DNA of 64,000 bases from Colwellia sp. (GCA_013215655.1 JABSOX010000011.1:172379-236378), one strand, 5' to 3'. Positions 36,747-45,762 are shown, numbered from the stretch's first letter. Made by a program: numbers and translations. Notes: generated by a model from the letters alone, not told the origin.

Positions 36747-39168
36747 TACCTCTTAATGAATGAATTGCGGGTTTATTAATATATTGGCGAAGCGGCATGT
36801 AACAGGCAAACAATGATATCAGCGTGATCAATGCCAACGTCATCATATATAAAGGGATTAACTCAATACTGACATATTCAATTAGACTGTCACGAAAACC
36901 TAGATATAAGCCAAGTAATACCAATAAGCTAATGATAATTCCACTGACCATTGCCCCTGAATTATCCCTAAAAACTAGCGTGACAATGTCTTTGCCTTTT
37001 GCGCCTATAGCCAAGCGTGTACCAATTTCAAAGCGACGCATTTGACTGGAATAACTCAAAATCCCGTATAAACCTAACCCTGATAAAAATAGCGTCAAAA
37101 TGGCTAATACCACCGTCGTTATGGCAGTAGTCATGGGCGCAAATAATCGTTCGTTTTTGTAATCTGTTAATGATGAAAAGCTAAATAAACTCAAACTTGG
37201 ACTAACTTCTTTAAGACTTGTGATGAGCTCTGTTCTTGATAACTCTTGTCCTGGTTTTAATTTTATCAATAGCATATTCCTAGCAAGACTCGCAGGCATA
37301 TAAAAACGTGCGGCAACATATTCTCGACCCGGAATATGGATACTTTTAACTACACCAATCACACGTAAACCGTTATTGAATTTCATACCAATAGCACTAC
37401 CATTTGGTGATACTAACTGCGCAAATACATCGTTAATGATTGCCACTCTATTATCATCTTTAATGTCCGCAGCGCTAAAGTTATCGCCCTCGATGATGAC
37501 TTGATTGATCATCTCAAAATAACGTTCATCGACATCTTTTCCACTCGCGGTATAGCGCTTTGTTGTTGCATCATCGGTTAGCGCAGTAGTACTAAAAATT
37601 GAGGGTCGCATGCCCTGACTAACATCAATGATTTTTGGAACATTATTTAATTTAAGTTTTAATTCAGTTAGTTTTTGAGCACGGGAATCGCGCTCTATAT
37701 TAGCCAACGATAAAACAACCGCCATAATATTTTCAGTCTCGTAACCCAACGGTTGTTCAACCAAGGCATTGGCATCTTTGTATAACACGATGTTTATAAA
37801 GACTAATGAAGTCGCTATCGCAATTTGACTACTGATTAAAATGTTTCTTACTTTTTTAGAGACTTGAATACCACTACCCTTACCACTTGACTGCAACGTT
37901 GAGTTTAAAGAACGATAGTTGATCATTTTTCTACATAGATGAGAGAAAAAGAAGGTTAAAAGCACTAACAAACCAATCGAAGCGATAACAGAAAAACTAT
38001 TGAGATTAAGTTCGTCAATGCGCGGTAGAAAGTCTCCCAAATAATAGGTAAGAATACTAAAACCTATGAAAGTGAATATTTGCGCAACAACAATCGATAA
38101 CAACATAATAATGCCAATCTCAGCCATTATGGTTCGAAATAATTGTGCTTTTGACGCGCCAACAGCAGCCCTAATCGCCAATTGTTGCTGACGTTCCGCG
38201 GTACGAGATACAAATAAATTAGCAATATTGGTGCAGGCTATTAATACTAGACCTAAAGCACCTAAGATTAATAGGTAAACACTCTTTTCACCGTCAGCGA
38301 CAATAAAGGATTTTAATGTACTAACTTCAAGACGAATTCCCCAACCTTTAAAAAACTCCTCACTTGCCACTTGATTTTGCCAATTGTCATTAACTAGATT
38401 GGTTAATGTTTGATTCATTTGTGTAGCAGAAAACGTAGCAGCTAATTCAGGCTTTATTTTCCCTATAAAAGATAGCCCGCTATAGTCATTTCCCCACGCA
38501 AGACGCTGCTTGTCACTAGTAGGATTAAAATCCCATGGCACGTATATTTGTGTTTTATAACCCGGACCAGCAAGAGGTAGCTCAATATTCTGCTGTGCTG
38601 TTACACCTATAACACGGTAACTTTTGCCACTAAACTTTATTTTTTCATCCAAAATATTATCTTTACCCGCAAACTCAGCTTGCCATGTTTGATAGCTTAG
38701 AATTGCCACGGGATTATAAGTATTTACTTGCTCTGAGCTTTCAAAGGGTCGACCCAAAGCCATCTTGGTTGCAAAGATGTCAAACCACTGCGGCGTTACA
38801 AATGATATGGTCACCATAGGTTCGTCGGTGCTAGACGTTAATACGGCTGCATCAAAATACGACAAGACACTTTCTGAAAATGTCGTCTGATTTTTATAGA
38901 GGTGCATTAAGTTTGGATAAGTAAAAGCACGACCATCAACTTTATTTTCATTACTAATGAGTTGATGTTCTACTCGATAAAGCCTGTCTTGATCAGGATA
39001 AGGCAAGGGTTTTATCAACATCACATAGGCAAGTGTTAATACACACAATAATGCTCCGAGAGTTATCCCCAGGGTCGTAACAACACTAAAAACAAAACCC
39101 GGTTTTTGTTGAAGACTTAAATATGCTTGCTTAACTTGGTAAAGAGTTTGATAAAAAAATGAATTCAT
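36739..39168 (-). CDS. FtsX/MacB-type ABC permease, locus 1, first in array
   Basis: An 809-residue two-unit permease and the first after the ATPase gene. TM1 is about 26-52, and KPLPYPDQDRL opens the first periplasmic domain. Coupling regions are RAAVGASKAQLFRTIMAE and RFEIGTRLAIGAKGKDIV. An AAAGGA ribosome site lies ahead of the ATG. A 141-base gap with dispersed-repeat copy B separates it from the ATPase gene. In MacB-type systems such permeases do not import or export directly but power periplasmic extrusion through an adaptor and TolC; that role is inferred here. Confidence 0.88.
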   Translation of the reverse strand: MNSFFYQTLYQVKQAYLSLQQKPGFVFSVVTTLGITLGALLCVLTLAYVMLIKPLPYPDQDRLYRVEHQLISNENKVDGRAFTYPNLMHLYKNQTTFSESVLSYFDAAVLTSSTDEPMVTISFVTPQWFDIFATKMALGRPFESSEQVNTYNPVAILSYQTWQAEFAGKDNILDEKIKFSGKSYRVIGVTAQQNIELPLAGPGYKTQIYVPWDFNPTSDKQRLAWGNDYSGLSFIGKIKPELAATFSATQMNQTLTNLVNDNWQNQVASEEFFKGWGIRLEVSTLKSFIVADGEKSVYLLILGALGLVLIACTNIANLFVSRTAERQQQLAIRAAVGASKAQLFRTIMAEIGIIMLLSIVVAQIFTFIGFSILTYYLGDFLPRIDELNLNSFSVIASIGLLVLLTFFFSHLCRKMINYRSLNSTLQSSGKGSGIQVSKKVRNILISSQIAIATSLVFINIVLYKDANALVEQPLGYETENIMAVVLSLANIERDSRAQKLTELKLKLNNVPKIIDVSQGMRPSIFSTTALTDDATTKRYTASGKDVDERYFEMINQVIIEGDNFSAADIKDDNRVAIINDVFAQLVSPNGSAIGMKFNNGLRVIGVVKSIHIPGREYVAARFYMPASLARNMLLIKLKPGQELSRTELITSLKEVSPSLSLFSFSSLTDYKNERLFAPMTTAITTVVLAILTLFLSGLGLYGILSYSSQMRRFEIGTRLAIGAKGKDIVTLVFRDNSGAMVSGIIISLLVLLGLYLGFRDSLIEYVSIELIPLYMMTLALITLISLFACYMPLRQYINKPAIHSLRGSD

Positions 39169-39179
39169 ACAATTTTCCT

Positions 39180-39306
39180 TTGTCGAGGTACAGGTTATTA
39201 GTTCCAGACATAACCTAAGTACTTACCTCCATGTAAGCAAACCTCGACCTACATAGGTTTCATTGGCGCGATTGTAGGTCGACACGAGCGTAGCGAGGTT
39301 CGACAA
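39180..39306. repeat. Dispersed repeat, copy B, inside the export operon
   Basis: It runs from TTGTCGAGGT to GTTCGACAA and contains CGACCTACA, GATTGTAGGTCGACACGAG and CGTAGCGAGG in the same order as copy A (31750-31827). It is longer by about 50 bases, including an AGGTTAT/ATAACCT hairpin. Both copies interrupt the same operon in gaps between genes. Confidence 0.6.
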
Positions 39307-39309
39307 TAT

Positions 39310-40014
39310 TTAACCTGCCAATTTAGCTTTTGGTGCTTGCAATATTGTGCCATCAAGCAGTTGAATCTTAGTTTTTGCCATATCAGCATATCTAGGATCA
39401 TGAGTTACCATGCATATGGTTGTTCCTGATTCATTCAATTTCTCAAGTACTTCCATCACCAAGTCGCCACTTTTTGAATCAAGGTTACCTGTTGGTTCAT
39501 CAACAAGTAACACTGCAGGTTCTGCTACTAGAGCACGAGCAATAGCGACACGTTGTTGCTGTCCACCCGAAAGTTGATTAGGTTTATGAGAAATTCGATG
39601 TGATAAAGCTACTTTTTCTAAACATGCGGTAACTCGCTCTTTAATGACTTGATTACTGGGTTTATCACTGTGATAACGTAAAGGTAAAGCAACATTGTCA
39701 AAAACCGATAATTCATCTATTAAATTAAATGATTGAAAAATAAAGCCAATTTTTGCATTGCGTACTTCTGCTGCTTGATCAAGAGTCAAATCAGTTACAT
39801 TGATTCCTTCAATTAAATACTCGCCTCCTGTTGAAACATCCAATAGCCCCATAATCGATAATAAAGTAGATTTACCGCAGCCTGAAGGCCCAGAAATTGA
39901 TACGTAGTCGCCTTTATTTACACTGAAACTAATACCTTTCAGGGCGTGAGTTTCCAGCTCTTCAGTTTCAAAGACTTTAGATATATTTTTCATCTCTAAT
40001 ATTGCTTGTGACAT
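39310..40014 (-). CDS. MacB/LolD-type ABC ATPase, locus 1
   Basis: A 234-residue stand-alone ATPase with Walker [11 protein letters not shown]-loop [10 protein letters not shown], signature LSGGQQQR, Walker [13 protein letters not shown] and switch His in MVTHD. The PTGNLDS D-loop is typical of the LolD/MacB/FtsE group. ATG 40014 follows AAGGAAGG; a longer frame from 40062 lacks support. It lies 49 bases after the adaptor gene and ahead of five permease genes. It is the only ATPase in the operon, so all five permeases must share it or use one from elsewhere. Confidence 0.93.
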   Translation of the reverse strand: MSQAILEMKNISKVFETEELETHALKGISFSVNKGDYVSISGPSGCGKSTLLSIMGLLDVSTGGEYLIEGINVTDLTLDQAAEVRNAKIGFIFQSFNLIDELSVFDNVALPLRYHSDKPSNQVIKERVTACLEKVALSHRISHKPNQLSGGQQQRVAIARALVAEPAVLLVDEPTGNLDSKSGDLVMEVLEKLNESGTTICMVTHDPRYADMAKTKIQLLDGTILQAPKAKLAG

Positions 40015-40063
40015 TTTGCCTTCCTTTATTTGTATTTTATAAATATATCGATATAGCGACACA

Positions 40064-41311
40064 CTAATTAATTGTTATTTCTTTCTCTGTGTAATTACTT
40101 AAATCTGAAATAATGAATTGATCACCTGCTTGAGCCCCACTGCGAACTTCTATATATCGCCCTGTTTTCTTTCCAAATGTTAGTGACACTCTCGTTGCAA
40201 GCGATTGATCGCTATCCAATTTATAGAGTTCAACTTTAGTCTGCTCCTTAGTATTTGCTGGCCGTTCGATGTAATAAACATCCCGAAGAGTTGCTGCAGT
40301 GATAATGGCATCAACACTTTGTTGTGGGCGAGCGCTTTTGGGTAATGATGACGGCAATGCAATTTCTACTTCAACAGTATTATCAGTAACAATGGGATCT
40401 ATTCTGACCACTTGACCAATAATTTTATCTTGTCGAGTATCTATTTCCACTTGCTGGCCAACCTCAACCAGCTGTATTTGGCTTTGTGGTACACGCACCA
40501 GAGCAATCAATTCAGTAACACTTCCTATAAGCGCGACCTCTTGTCCCGGCGCTAAACTCTGACCAAGTTTTACGGAAAGTTTTTGTAGAACACCGTCAAA
40601 GCCCGCTTTAACATTGAGTTTATCTAATCTATCTTGAGCTATATTAAGTTTTCCTTGTTGCTGCTTAATACGTTCTTGTTGGATATTTATACCTTCTTGA
40701 TGAACAAGAGACAGTTGCTCTACTCTTTTATGTAAAATTGTAATGCGCTTATCTAGCTGCTTTTCATTAAGCACACTTTCTTTATAAGTAAGTTCTGACA
40801 CGATACCGTCCTTGACTAATTTTTCTTCGGCTACTCTTCTTAACTTTGCCGTTTCATATCTTGATTCTAGTTCTGCTAAACGACCATCTTCATCAAGTAA
40901 CTCTCTTTTTTGGTTTATTCTTAATTGCCTTAGATTTGCTTTAATTTGGGAAAGTTCTTGTTGCGCATTTTCTACCTTTTGCAACAATTCTGGATTAGCC
41001 AATTTAACAATAATGCTCTCACTTGAAACGGCAGCTCCGGGCTTCAAAATAATTTCTTTTACTGTTGCTCGTGTAAGGGTAGTGATCAGTTGTAACTTAT
41101 CAGAAGTCAACTTTCCATACCCTTCAACCGTGACATCTAAATCACCTTTTTTTACCGTTGAAAATAGTAAATCTTTTTTGGCTAAGTTCACTTGATTAAG
41201 TGATGACTTTGTAAATACAATTAACGTTATTAACAATAATAAACCAATGAGTATAAATATATTTTGGGGATTAATTAACTTAGTTTTTGTCTTTTGTTTA
41301 ACGATATCCAT
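40064..41311 (-). CDS. HlyD/MacA-type periplasmic adaptor, locus 1
   Basis: The 415-residue membrane fusion protein has one N-terminal anchor helix (about 19-38), a barrel-sandwich half (VTVEGYGKLTSDKLQ), a long coiled-coil hairpin rich in Gln/Glu/Lys (about 105-215), the second half-lipoyl part (VKAGFDGVLQKLSVKLGQSL), and a beta-barrel with membrane-proximal domain. It would bridge the inner-membrane permeases to a TolC-like channel encoded elsewhere. ATG 41311 follows AAAGAGAG with good spacing. A sigma-54 promoter candidate ends about 50 bases upstream of the start. Confidence 0.9.
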   Translation of the reverse strand: MDIVKQKTKTKLINPQNIFILIGLLLLITLIVFTKSSLNQVNLAKKDLLFSTVKKGDLDVTVEGYGKLTSDKLQLITTLTRATVKEIILKPGAAVSSESIIVKLANPELLQKVENAQQELSQIKANLRQLRINQKRELLDEDGRLAELESRYETAKLRRVAEEKLVKDGIVSELTYKESVLNEKQLDKRITILHKRVEQLSLVHQEGINIQQERIKQQQGKLNIAQDRLDKLNVKAGFDGVLQKLSVKLGQSLAPGQEVALIGSVTELIALVRVPQSQIQLVEVGQQVEIDTRQDKIIGQVVRIDPIVTDNTVEVEIALPSSLPKSARPQQSVDAIITAATLRDVYYIERPANTKEQTKVELYKLDSDQSLATRVSLTFGKKTGRYIEVRSGAQAGDQFIISDLSNYTEKEITIN

Positions 41312-41361
41312 AAAACTCTCTTTCATTTCAATACTGCTTACCCATTTCATACGATTATAGT

Positions 41362-41377
41362 TGCGACTCTTGTGCCA
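41362..41377 (-). promoter_or_regulatory. Sigma-54 (-24/-12) promoter of the locus 1 export operon
   Basis: Read on the minus strand the sequence is TGGCACAAGAGTCGCA. It matches the consensus TGGCAC-N5-TTGCA at 10 of 11 fixed positions, including GG at -24 and GC at -12 with exact spacing. It lies about 50 bases ahead of the adaptor ATG, and the same locus encodes an NtrC-type activator. Confidence 0.8.
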
Positions 41378-41429
41378 AAATTTAAATCCAATAAAAACAA
41401 CAAGATAGATAAATTCGCATCCTATAAAA

Positions 41430-41474
41430 ACACAAAAAGTCCGATACTGAACTAATAAAAGTTCAATACCGGAC
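41430..41474 (-). terminator. Long dyad: terminator of the kinase gene or activator site
   Basis: GTCCGATACTGAACT (41439-41453) pairs with AGTTCAATACCGGAC (41460-41474) at 13 of 15 positions. For leftward transcripts it is followed by a T-rich stretch (TTTTTGTGTTTTTA). It could end the regulator-kinase transcript. Its centre is also about 105 bp upstream of the predicted sigma-54 start, a typical enhancer position, so it may instead bind the regulator. Confidence 0.55.
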
Positions 41475-41842
41475 GATTAATTTTATTTATCAACAAAACA
41501 TTAACAATTAGAAAAAAGATAAAAACAGTGGCCTAAGATCAAAAAACGCTCAACTACTAAAGTGAGATTTTAATAATGTTGGGGATCTACAAGGGAGGTT
41601 TGTTGCCAAAACAAGCCAAATGGGTTTATATATTTTTTTGGAAAAAGCAACAATATAAAGGCGATTTAATACGGTTAACAAAGTGCCAACTTTATTATAA
41701 AATTAGCCAAAATATTTGTAAGTAAACAGGTAAAATAGCGAATAAAATGAAAAGTACCAACGTAATATTTATTACGCTGGTTAAAGTAATTTTAGAAATT
41801 GACAAGGGGAGATCGTATTAAAATTGTTGTTCAATATCCCAA
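41475..41842. other. Intergenic DNA downstream of the locus 1 kinase
   Basis: This 368-bp AT-rich stretch contains no recognisable gene on either strand. A hairpin with ACCAACGTAATA (41756-41767) and TATTACGCTGGT (41770-41781) follows the kinase stop and is a second terminator candidate for leftward transcription. Confidence 0.5.
41756..41781 (-). terminator. Hairpin after the locus 1 histidine kinase gene
   Basis: ACCAACGTAATA and TATTACGCTGGT pair at 11 of 12 positions with a 2-base loop. The leftward flank ACTTTTCATTTTATT is T-rich. It lies 61 bases past the kinase stop codon. Confidence 0.5.
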
Positions 41843-43117
41843 TTAACTTGATGCAGGAATAGGTAAAATTATCATCACAGTGACCCCTTGTTCTTCATTG
41901 TTATGTAACTCTAAAACCCCTTGATGTTGTTCAATAATGCTACGGCAAAAGCTGAGTCCGATTCCCTGCCCTTGTGGCTTAGTTGTATACAATGGGACAA
42001 AAAGATTTTCAAGATTATTAAAACCATGCCCATTATCAACTACATCAATCACAGTGAACTGCTCTTGTTGATCAAAGTTTAATGAAACCTTGGTAGCGCT
42101 CGCTTCTTGAGCGTTCTTAATTAAATTTATAAGTACCTGTTCAAAAAATTCATTATCGGCCCATATCTGTTTTGCAGTACCCGAAGTCGTGATTTTGAGA
42201 TTGTCATACATATTAGCTACAGATTTCATCACATGCTCTACCAATAGCCACTGACAATTTAACTGATACTGCTGGGATAATGACGAATAACGATTTACAA
42301 AATTTTGTAAATGACTACAACGCTCAGTAATGACGCTAAGTACCATTTTATCACGTTCATTATCAGCTTTATCCGCCAAGGTTTCTGCCATTGAAGAAAC
42401 AGGCGTTAATGAGTTACGAATCTCATGAGTTAAAACACGAATAATTTGCTGCCAAGCATTCAGTTGATTTTCACGTAGTGCAGATTCAATATCAATGAAT
42501 ACCAATAATTGATGAGTTTGGCCGTCATCAATAAATTCACTCTTTCGTATTTGCCACTTGTTACGTAAGGAGCTTTCAGAAAACTGCCAGTTATTAGCGG
42601 CTAACTCTAACCCCAACAATTCTGCAGAGGCATGTTTTAACATTAACCAAGGTCGTTTAAACAAATGTTCAAAGGCTTGGTTGCCAAAGGTTAACTGTTG
42701 TTTATGATCAAAAACCAAAATTGGCGATTCTAATTGACCAATTAACTGATAGACCAAAAAAGCATGCTGATCGTAACGAGATTTTTGTTGTTGTAAAAGT
42801 TCACTGAGCTTTTTGAGTTGCACATGAAATTCTTTCACTTTACCACTCGAAAATGACGATTTGGCAAACTGATTATAATCTTCTTGCCCGATGGCATCTA
42901 AATGCAAAGTAGCTCGAGTAAACGCTTTGAGTACACGAGTTTTAATGTTTAAGTTAAACAATAAACAAGTTAAAAATAGCCCAAGCTCACTTAATAAAAT
43001 CCATTGCCATTTAAGCTCTATTTGCCAAGTCCACAAACCAAAAAATAGTCCTATAGGTATAAAAAACCAAAGGAGTTTAAATTGTAGGTAACGTTCTAAA
43101 GAATCAGTTTTGCGCAA
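41843..43117 (-). CDS. Sensor histidine kinase, locus 1 (NtrY-like)
   Basis: The 424-residue kinase has two N-terminal membrane helices (about 13-55) with almost no periplasmic loop, a linker, a PAS-like domain (about 118-190), a His box VLTHEIRNSLTPVSSMAE, an N box LINLIKNAQEAS, and G boxes DNGHGF and GQGIGLSFC. It should phosphorylate the sigma-54 regulator encoded just upstream, whose 3' end it overlaps by 14 bases. Without a large sensor loop it probably detects membrane state or an internal cue. Its paralogue in locus 2 is at 55780. Confidence 0.9.
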   Translation of the reverse strand: MRKTDSLERYLQFKLLWFFIPIGLFFGLWTWQIELKWQWILLSELGLFLTCLLFNLNIKTRVLKAFTRATLHLDAIGQEDYNQFAKSSFSSGKVKEFHVQLKKLSELLQQQKSRYDQHAFLVYQLIGQLESPILVFDHKQQLTFGNQAFEHLFKRPWLMLKHASAELLGLELAANNWQFSESSLRNKWQIRKSEFIDDGQTHQLLVFIDIESALRENQLNAWQQIIRVLTHEIRNSLTPVSSMAETLADKADNERDKMVLSVITERCSHLQNFVNRYSSLSQQYQLNCQWLLVEHVMKSVANMYDNLKITTSGTAKQIWADNEFFEQVLINLIKNAQEASATKVSLNFDQQEQFTVIDVVDNGHGFNNLENLFVPLYTTKPQGQGIGLSFCRSIIEQHQGVLELHNNEEQGVTVMIILPIPASS

Positions 43118-44450
43118 GTTCGTATTTCTCTATTCGTCGATACATTGAAGATTTTGTTAATCCTAAAAGCTTCGCGGCTTTAGGTACATTATTATGAGTA
43201 GCGCTTAAGGCTTGTTTAATCAGGCTGATTTCTGCTTTTTCTAAAGTCATCAGTGGTAATACATCATTACTTGGCCGATTTGATAAATGTAAATCATCAA
43301 GGGTTATTTCATGACCTTCCGCTAATAATAAGGCACGTTCAACTAAATGTGATAACTCTCGAATATTACCCGGCCAATGATAGGCCGATAAAGCCAGTTT
43401 TGCTTCAGCATTTATCATTTTGATATCGCGTTTATATTTCACGCAAAATTTAGTAATAAAAAACTCTGTAAGCGGAAGAATATCGTCAGTACGCTCTTTT
43501 AGTGATGGCACTCTAAACTCAATAGTATTTAAGCGATAATACAAGTCTTCACGAAAAAGCTCCTTATCAAATAAATCGGTAAAGTTACCATTAGTTGCTG
43601 AAATAATGCGAATATCAGATTTTTTTGTTTGGCTAGAACCTAATACTTCATATTCACCGCTTTCTAACACTCTTAATAATTTTGCTTGCTGTGATAAAGG
43701 AATATTAGCAATTTCATCAAGAAACAAGGTGCCTTTTTCAGCAAGCTCAAAACGTCCTACTCGCGCACTTTTTGCATCAGTAAAAGCACCTTTTTTATGA
43801 CCAAACATTTCACTTTCAAAAAGCGACTCTGAAATGGCGCCCATGTTAACTGAAATTAAGGCCTCTTTTTTACGTAATGATTGTTGATGAATATTGCGCG
43901 CTAAGTCACTTTTACCAGTACCATTATCGCCAGTCAGTAAAATACTGACATCGGTATCAGCAACGGCCGAAATTTTCTTTAAAAATTTCACCATACATGC
44001 GGACTGCCACTGATATTCTTCGTTACTCGTATCTGACAACTGTTGCTTTAACTGCGCGTTTTGTTCTTGCAAAGTATTATAATTTAACTGCTGCTCAATA
44101 ACGTGTAAGAGCTGTTTATTGCGCCATGGCTTTTCGATAAAGTCTGTCGCGCCAAATCTCATCGCTTTTACAACTAAATCGGTATTTGACCATGCGGTCA
44201 TCGCAATTCTCGGGATCAGTATTTGCATTGACTGCAACCATTTTAAGAAATCTAGCCCTTCTTCACCTGATGAGGTATCTAACGAATAGTTCATGTCTAA
44301 TAATATCAATGAAACATCATTCGCTTTCAACATCACTTGTGCTATTTGTGGATTGTCCGCTTCCAAAACTTTATAGCCATGATCTTCAAGTAATATTGCC
44401 AAGCTCAAGCGGATATCAGGACGATCTTCAACAACTAAAATACTGGTCAT
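43104..44450 (-). CDS. Sigma-54-dependent response regulator, locus 1 (NtrC family)
   Basis: A 448-residue protein with a receiver domain (phosphoacceptor Asp52, followed by the unusual insert SLDTSSGEEGL), a central AAA+ domain (Walker A TGDNGTGKS, sigma-54 loop GAFTDA, Walker B LFLDEIANI) and a Fis-type helix-turn-helix (NVPKAAKLLGLTKSSMYRR). It activates transcription from -24/-12 promoters. The sigma-54 contact loop is GAFTDA rather than GAFTGA, as it is in the locus 2 regulator. The likely target is the promoter at 41362, which drives the export operon downstream of its own kinase. Confidence 0.93.
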   Translation of the reverse strand: MTSILVVEDRPDIRLSLAILLEDHGYKVLEADNPQIAQVMLKANDVSLILLDMNYSLDTSSGEEGLDFLKWLQSMQILIPRIAMTAWSNTDLVVKAMRFGATDFIEKPWRNKQLLHVIEQQLNYNTLQEQNAQLKQQLSDTSNEEYQWQSACMVKFLKKISAVADTDVSILLTGDNGTGKSDLARNIHQQSLRKKEALISVNMGAISESLFESEMFGHKKGAFTDAKSARVGRFELAEKGTLFLDEIANIPLSQQAKLLRVLESGEYEVLGSSQTKKSDIRIISATNGNFTDLFDKELFREDLYYRLNTIEFRVPSLKERTDDILPLTEFFITKFCVKYKRDIKMINAEAKLALSAYHWPGNIRELSHLVERALLLAEGHEITLDDLHLSNRPSNDVLPLMTLEKAEISLIKQALSATHNNVPKAAKLLGLTKSSMYRRIEKYELAQN

Positions 44451-44531
44451 TCATTTAAAACCTAAGTTAAAAAATAAAACTAGTGATATGGTAACTCACT
44501 TTTTTAAGTAAAAACCAAGTCATTCAATTTA

Positions 44532-45446
44532 TTATACAGGTGGTGAATTTTTCATTTCATCTTTTACCCAATCAACAAAAGCCTTAATACGCTTTAACTT
44601 CGCTGAATTGGGATCAAAGACAATATACTGTTGCCATTTAACTGGGTGCATAATTTTAAATGGAATAATAAGCTGCTTTGATTGTAAATAAGGCTTAAAA
44701 AATGAAGAGGCTGATAGCGTAACACCATGACCACTCAATACCGCACTTAGTGCCATATCGCTTGAGGTGACTTCGGTTTTTTTAATATGCTGTTCAAATT
44801 CATCAACTCCAGCATGTTTAAACCATTCGTGCCAGGTCACTATTTTTTCATTGGCAAAACTAAACAGATTACATTTCATTAAATCCTTAGGATGCTCTAA
44901 TTTTACATGATCTAAAAGATTAGGGGCGCAAACCGGATATACAGCATCTTCACCAAATTGTTCGTAATATAACTGGCTATTAATTTTGAGGCGATCTTTG
45001 GTACTAAACCGAATAGCGATATCAATATGTTTAGCTTGTAGGTCTTCAACCTGATTAGAGCCCATCATTCTAATATTAATATCAGGATATAATTGCGCAA
45101 ATCGATAGAGTCTCGGCATGATCCATAAAGAACAAAATGACTGTGTTGAAGTAATGGTTAAATCGCCGGCAAGCCCTTCTGTTTGAATACTATTTAAGCC
45201 TTGAACTAACAAATTTAACGCCTGATGAGTTGAGTGATAAAGCTTTTCACCACTCTGCGTCAATTGCATATTACGACCACTACGTACAAACAGTTGAACT
45301 TCCAGCACCTCTTCAAGCTGTCGCATTTGCTGACTAACTGCCGCTTGTGAAACAAATAATTCTAGTGCTGCTTTACTATAACTTTTATGCCGAGCAGCAC
45401 TTTCAAAATAGCGAAGTGCATTTAAATACTTAAGTCTTTTATCCAT
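44532..45446 (-). CDS. LysR-family transcriptional regulator (GcvA-like)
   Basis: A 304-residue LysR protein: N-terminal winged helix (LNALRYFESAARHKSYSKAA, then VSQAAVSQQMRQLEE) and a C-terminal periplasmic-binding-protein-like effector domain beginning near 92. The sequence DIAIRFS in the effector domain is typical of the GcvA subgroup. It is divergent from a 58-codon gene at 45563. A perfect 17-bp palindrome 20 bases upstream of its ATG is a likely binding site for autoregulation and control of that gene. Confidence 0.92.
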   Translation of the reverse strand: MDKRLKYLNALRYFESAARHKSYSKAALELFVSQAAVSQQMRQLEEVLEVQLFVRSGRNMQLTQSGEKLYHSTHQALNLLVQGLNSIQTEGLAGDLTITSTQSFCSLWIMPRLYRFAQLYPDINIRMMGSNQVEDLQAKHIDIAIRFSTKDRLKINSQLYYEQFGEDAVYPVCAPNLLDHVKLEHPKDLMKCNLFSFANEKIVTWHEWFKHAGVDEFEQHIKKTEVTSSDMALSAVLSGHGVTLSASSFFKPYLQSKQLIIPFKIMHPVKWQQYIVFDPNSAKLKRIKAFVDWVKDEMKNSPPV

Positions 45447-45465
45447 ACAACACTGTTTCTCTTAA

Positions 45466-45482
45466 TATAAGTTTTACTTATA
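45466..45482. promoter_or_regulatory. LysR-type palindromic operator candidate
   Basis: TATAAGTTTTACTTATA has perfect 7-bp arms around TTT and fits the T-N11-A rule for LysR boxes. It lies between the lysR-type gene and the divergent 58-codon gene. Confidence 0.6.
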
Positions 45483-45562
45483 CCTACTGTAAATTCTTAT
45501 CGTTGGTTTGTTAACAATGAATTGGGCAATATATACCCAACAACAACAAACGGAGAAGTTCG

Positions 45563-45739
45563 ATGACTACCCTAACTAATCAAGAAAACATAACAGACTC
45601 AGTATATAACAGCAATGTAACTGTTGAAAACAAAGATACATCTACAAACGAAGTTCAAGTAAAACACAGTAAAATGCATACCTTTTTAGCTAACATCTCA
45701 AATAAGTTGGGATTAAGTAATGCAATATATTTTAAATAA
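45563..45739 (+). CDS. Unrecognised 58-residue small protein
   Basis: The ATG follows ACGGAGAAGTTCG, a good ribosome site (GGAG, 8-base spacing), and the frame runs 58 codons to TAA. The first ~35 residues are hydrophilic, Asn/Thr-rich and probably disordered (TLTNQENITDSVYN). The last ~22 have a short amphipathic helix (HTFLANISNKLGLSN) ending AIYFK. No signal peptide, cysteines or membrane helix. Divergence from a GcvA-type LysR gene recalls the layout of DUF1127 small proteins, but the Arg-rich DUF1127 motif is absent. Function is unknown. Confidence 0.6.
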   Translation: MTTLTNQENITDSVYNSNVTVENKDTSTNEVQVKHSKMHTFLANISNKLGLSNAIYFK

Positions 45740-45762
45740 GAAGTCACTATTCATAGCGATAA

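Noticed and set aside
40812..41195. 127-codon plus-strand frame opposite the adaptor coiled coil
   Set aside because: Low-complexity coiled-coil coding gives long open antisense frames; no independent support.
41683..41699. A second TTGGCAC box on the minus strand upstream of locus 1
   Set aside because: The -24 half is good but the -12 half reads TAACC without the GC pair, and it lies over 300 bases from the adaptor start, behind two hairpins.
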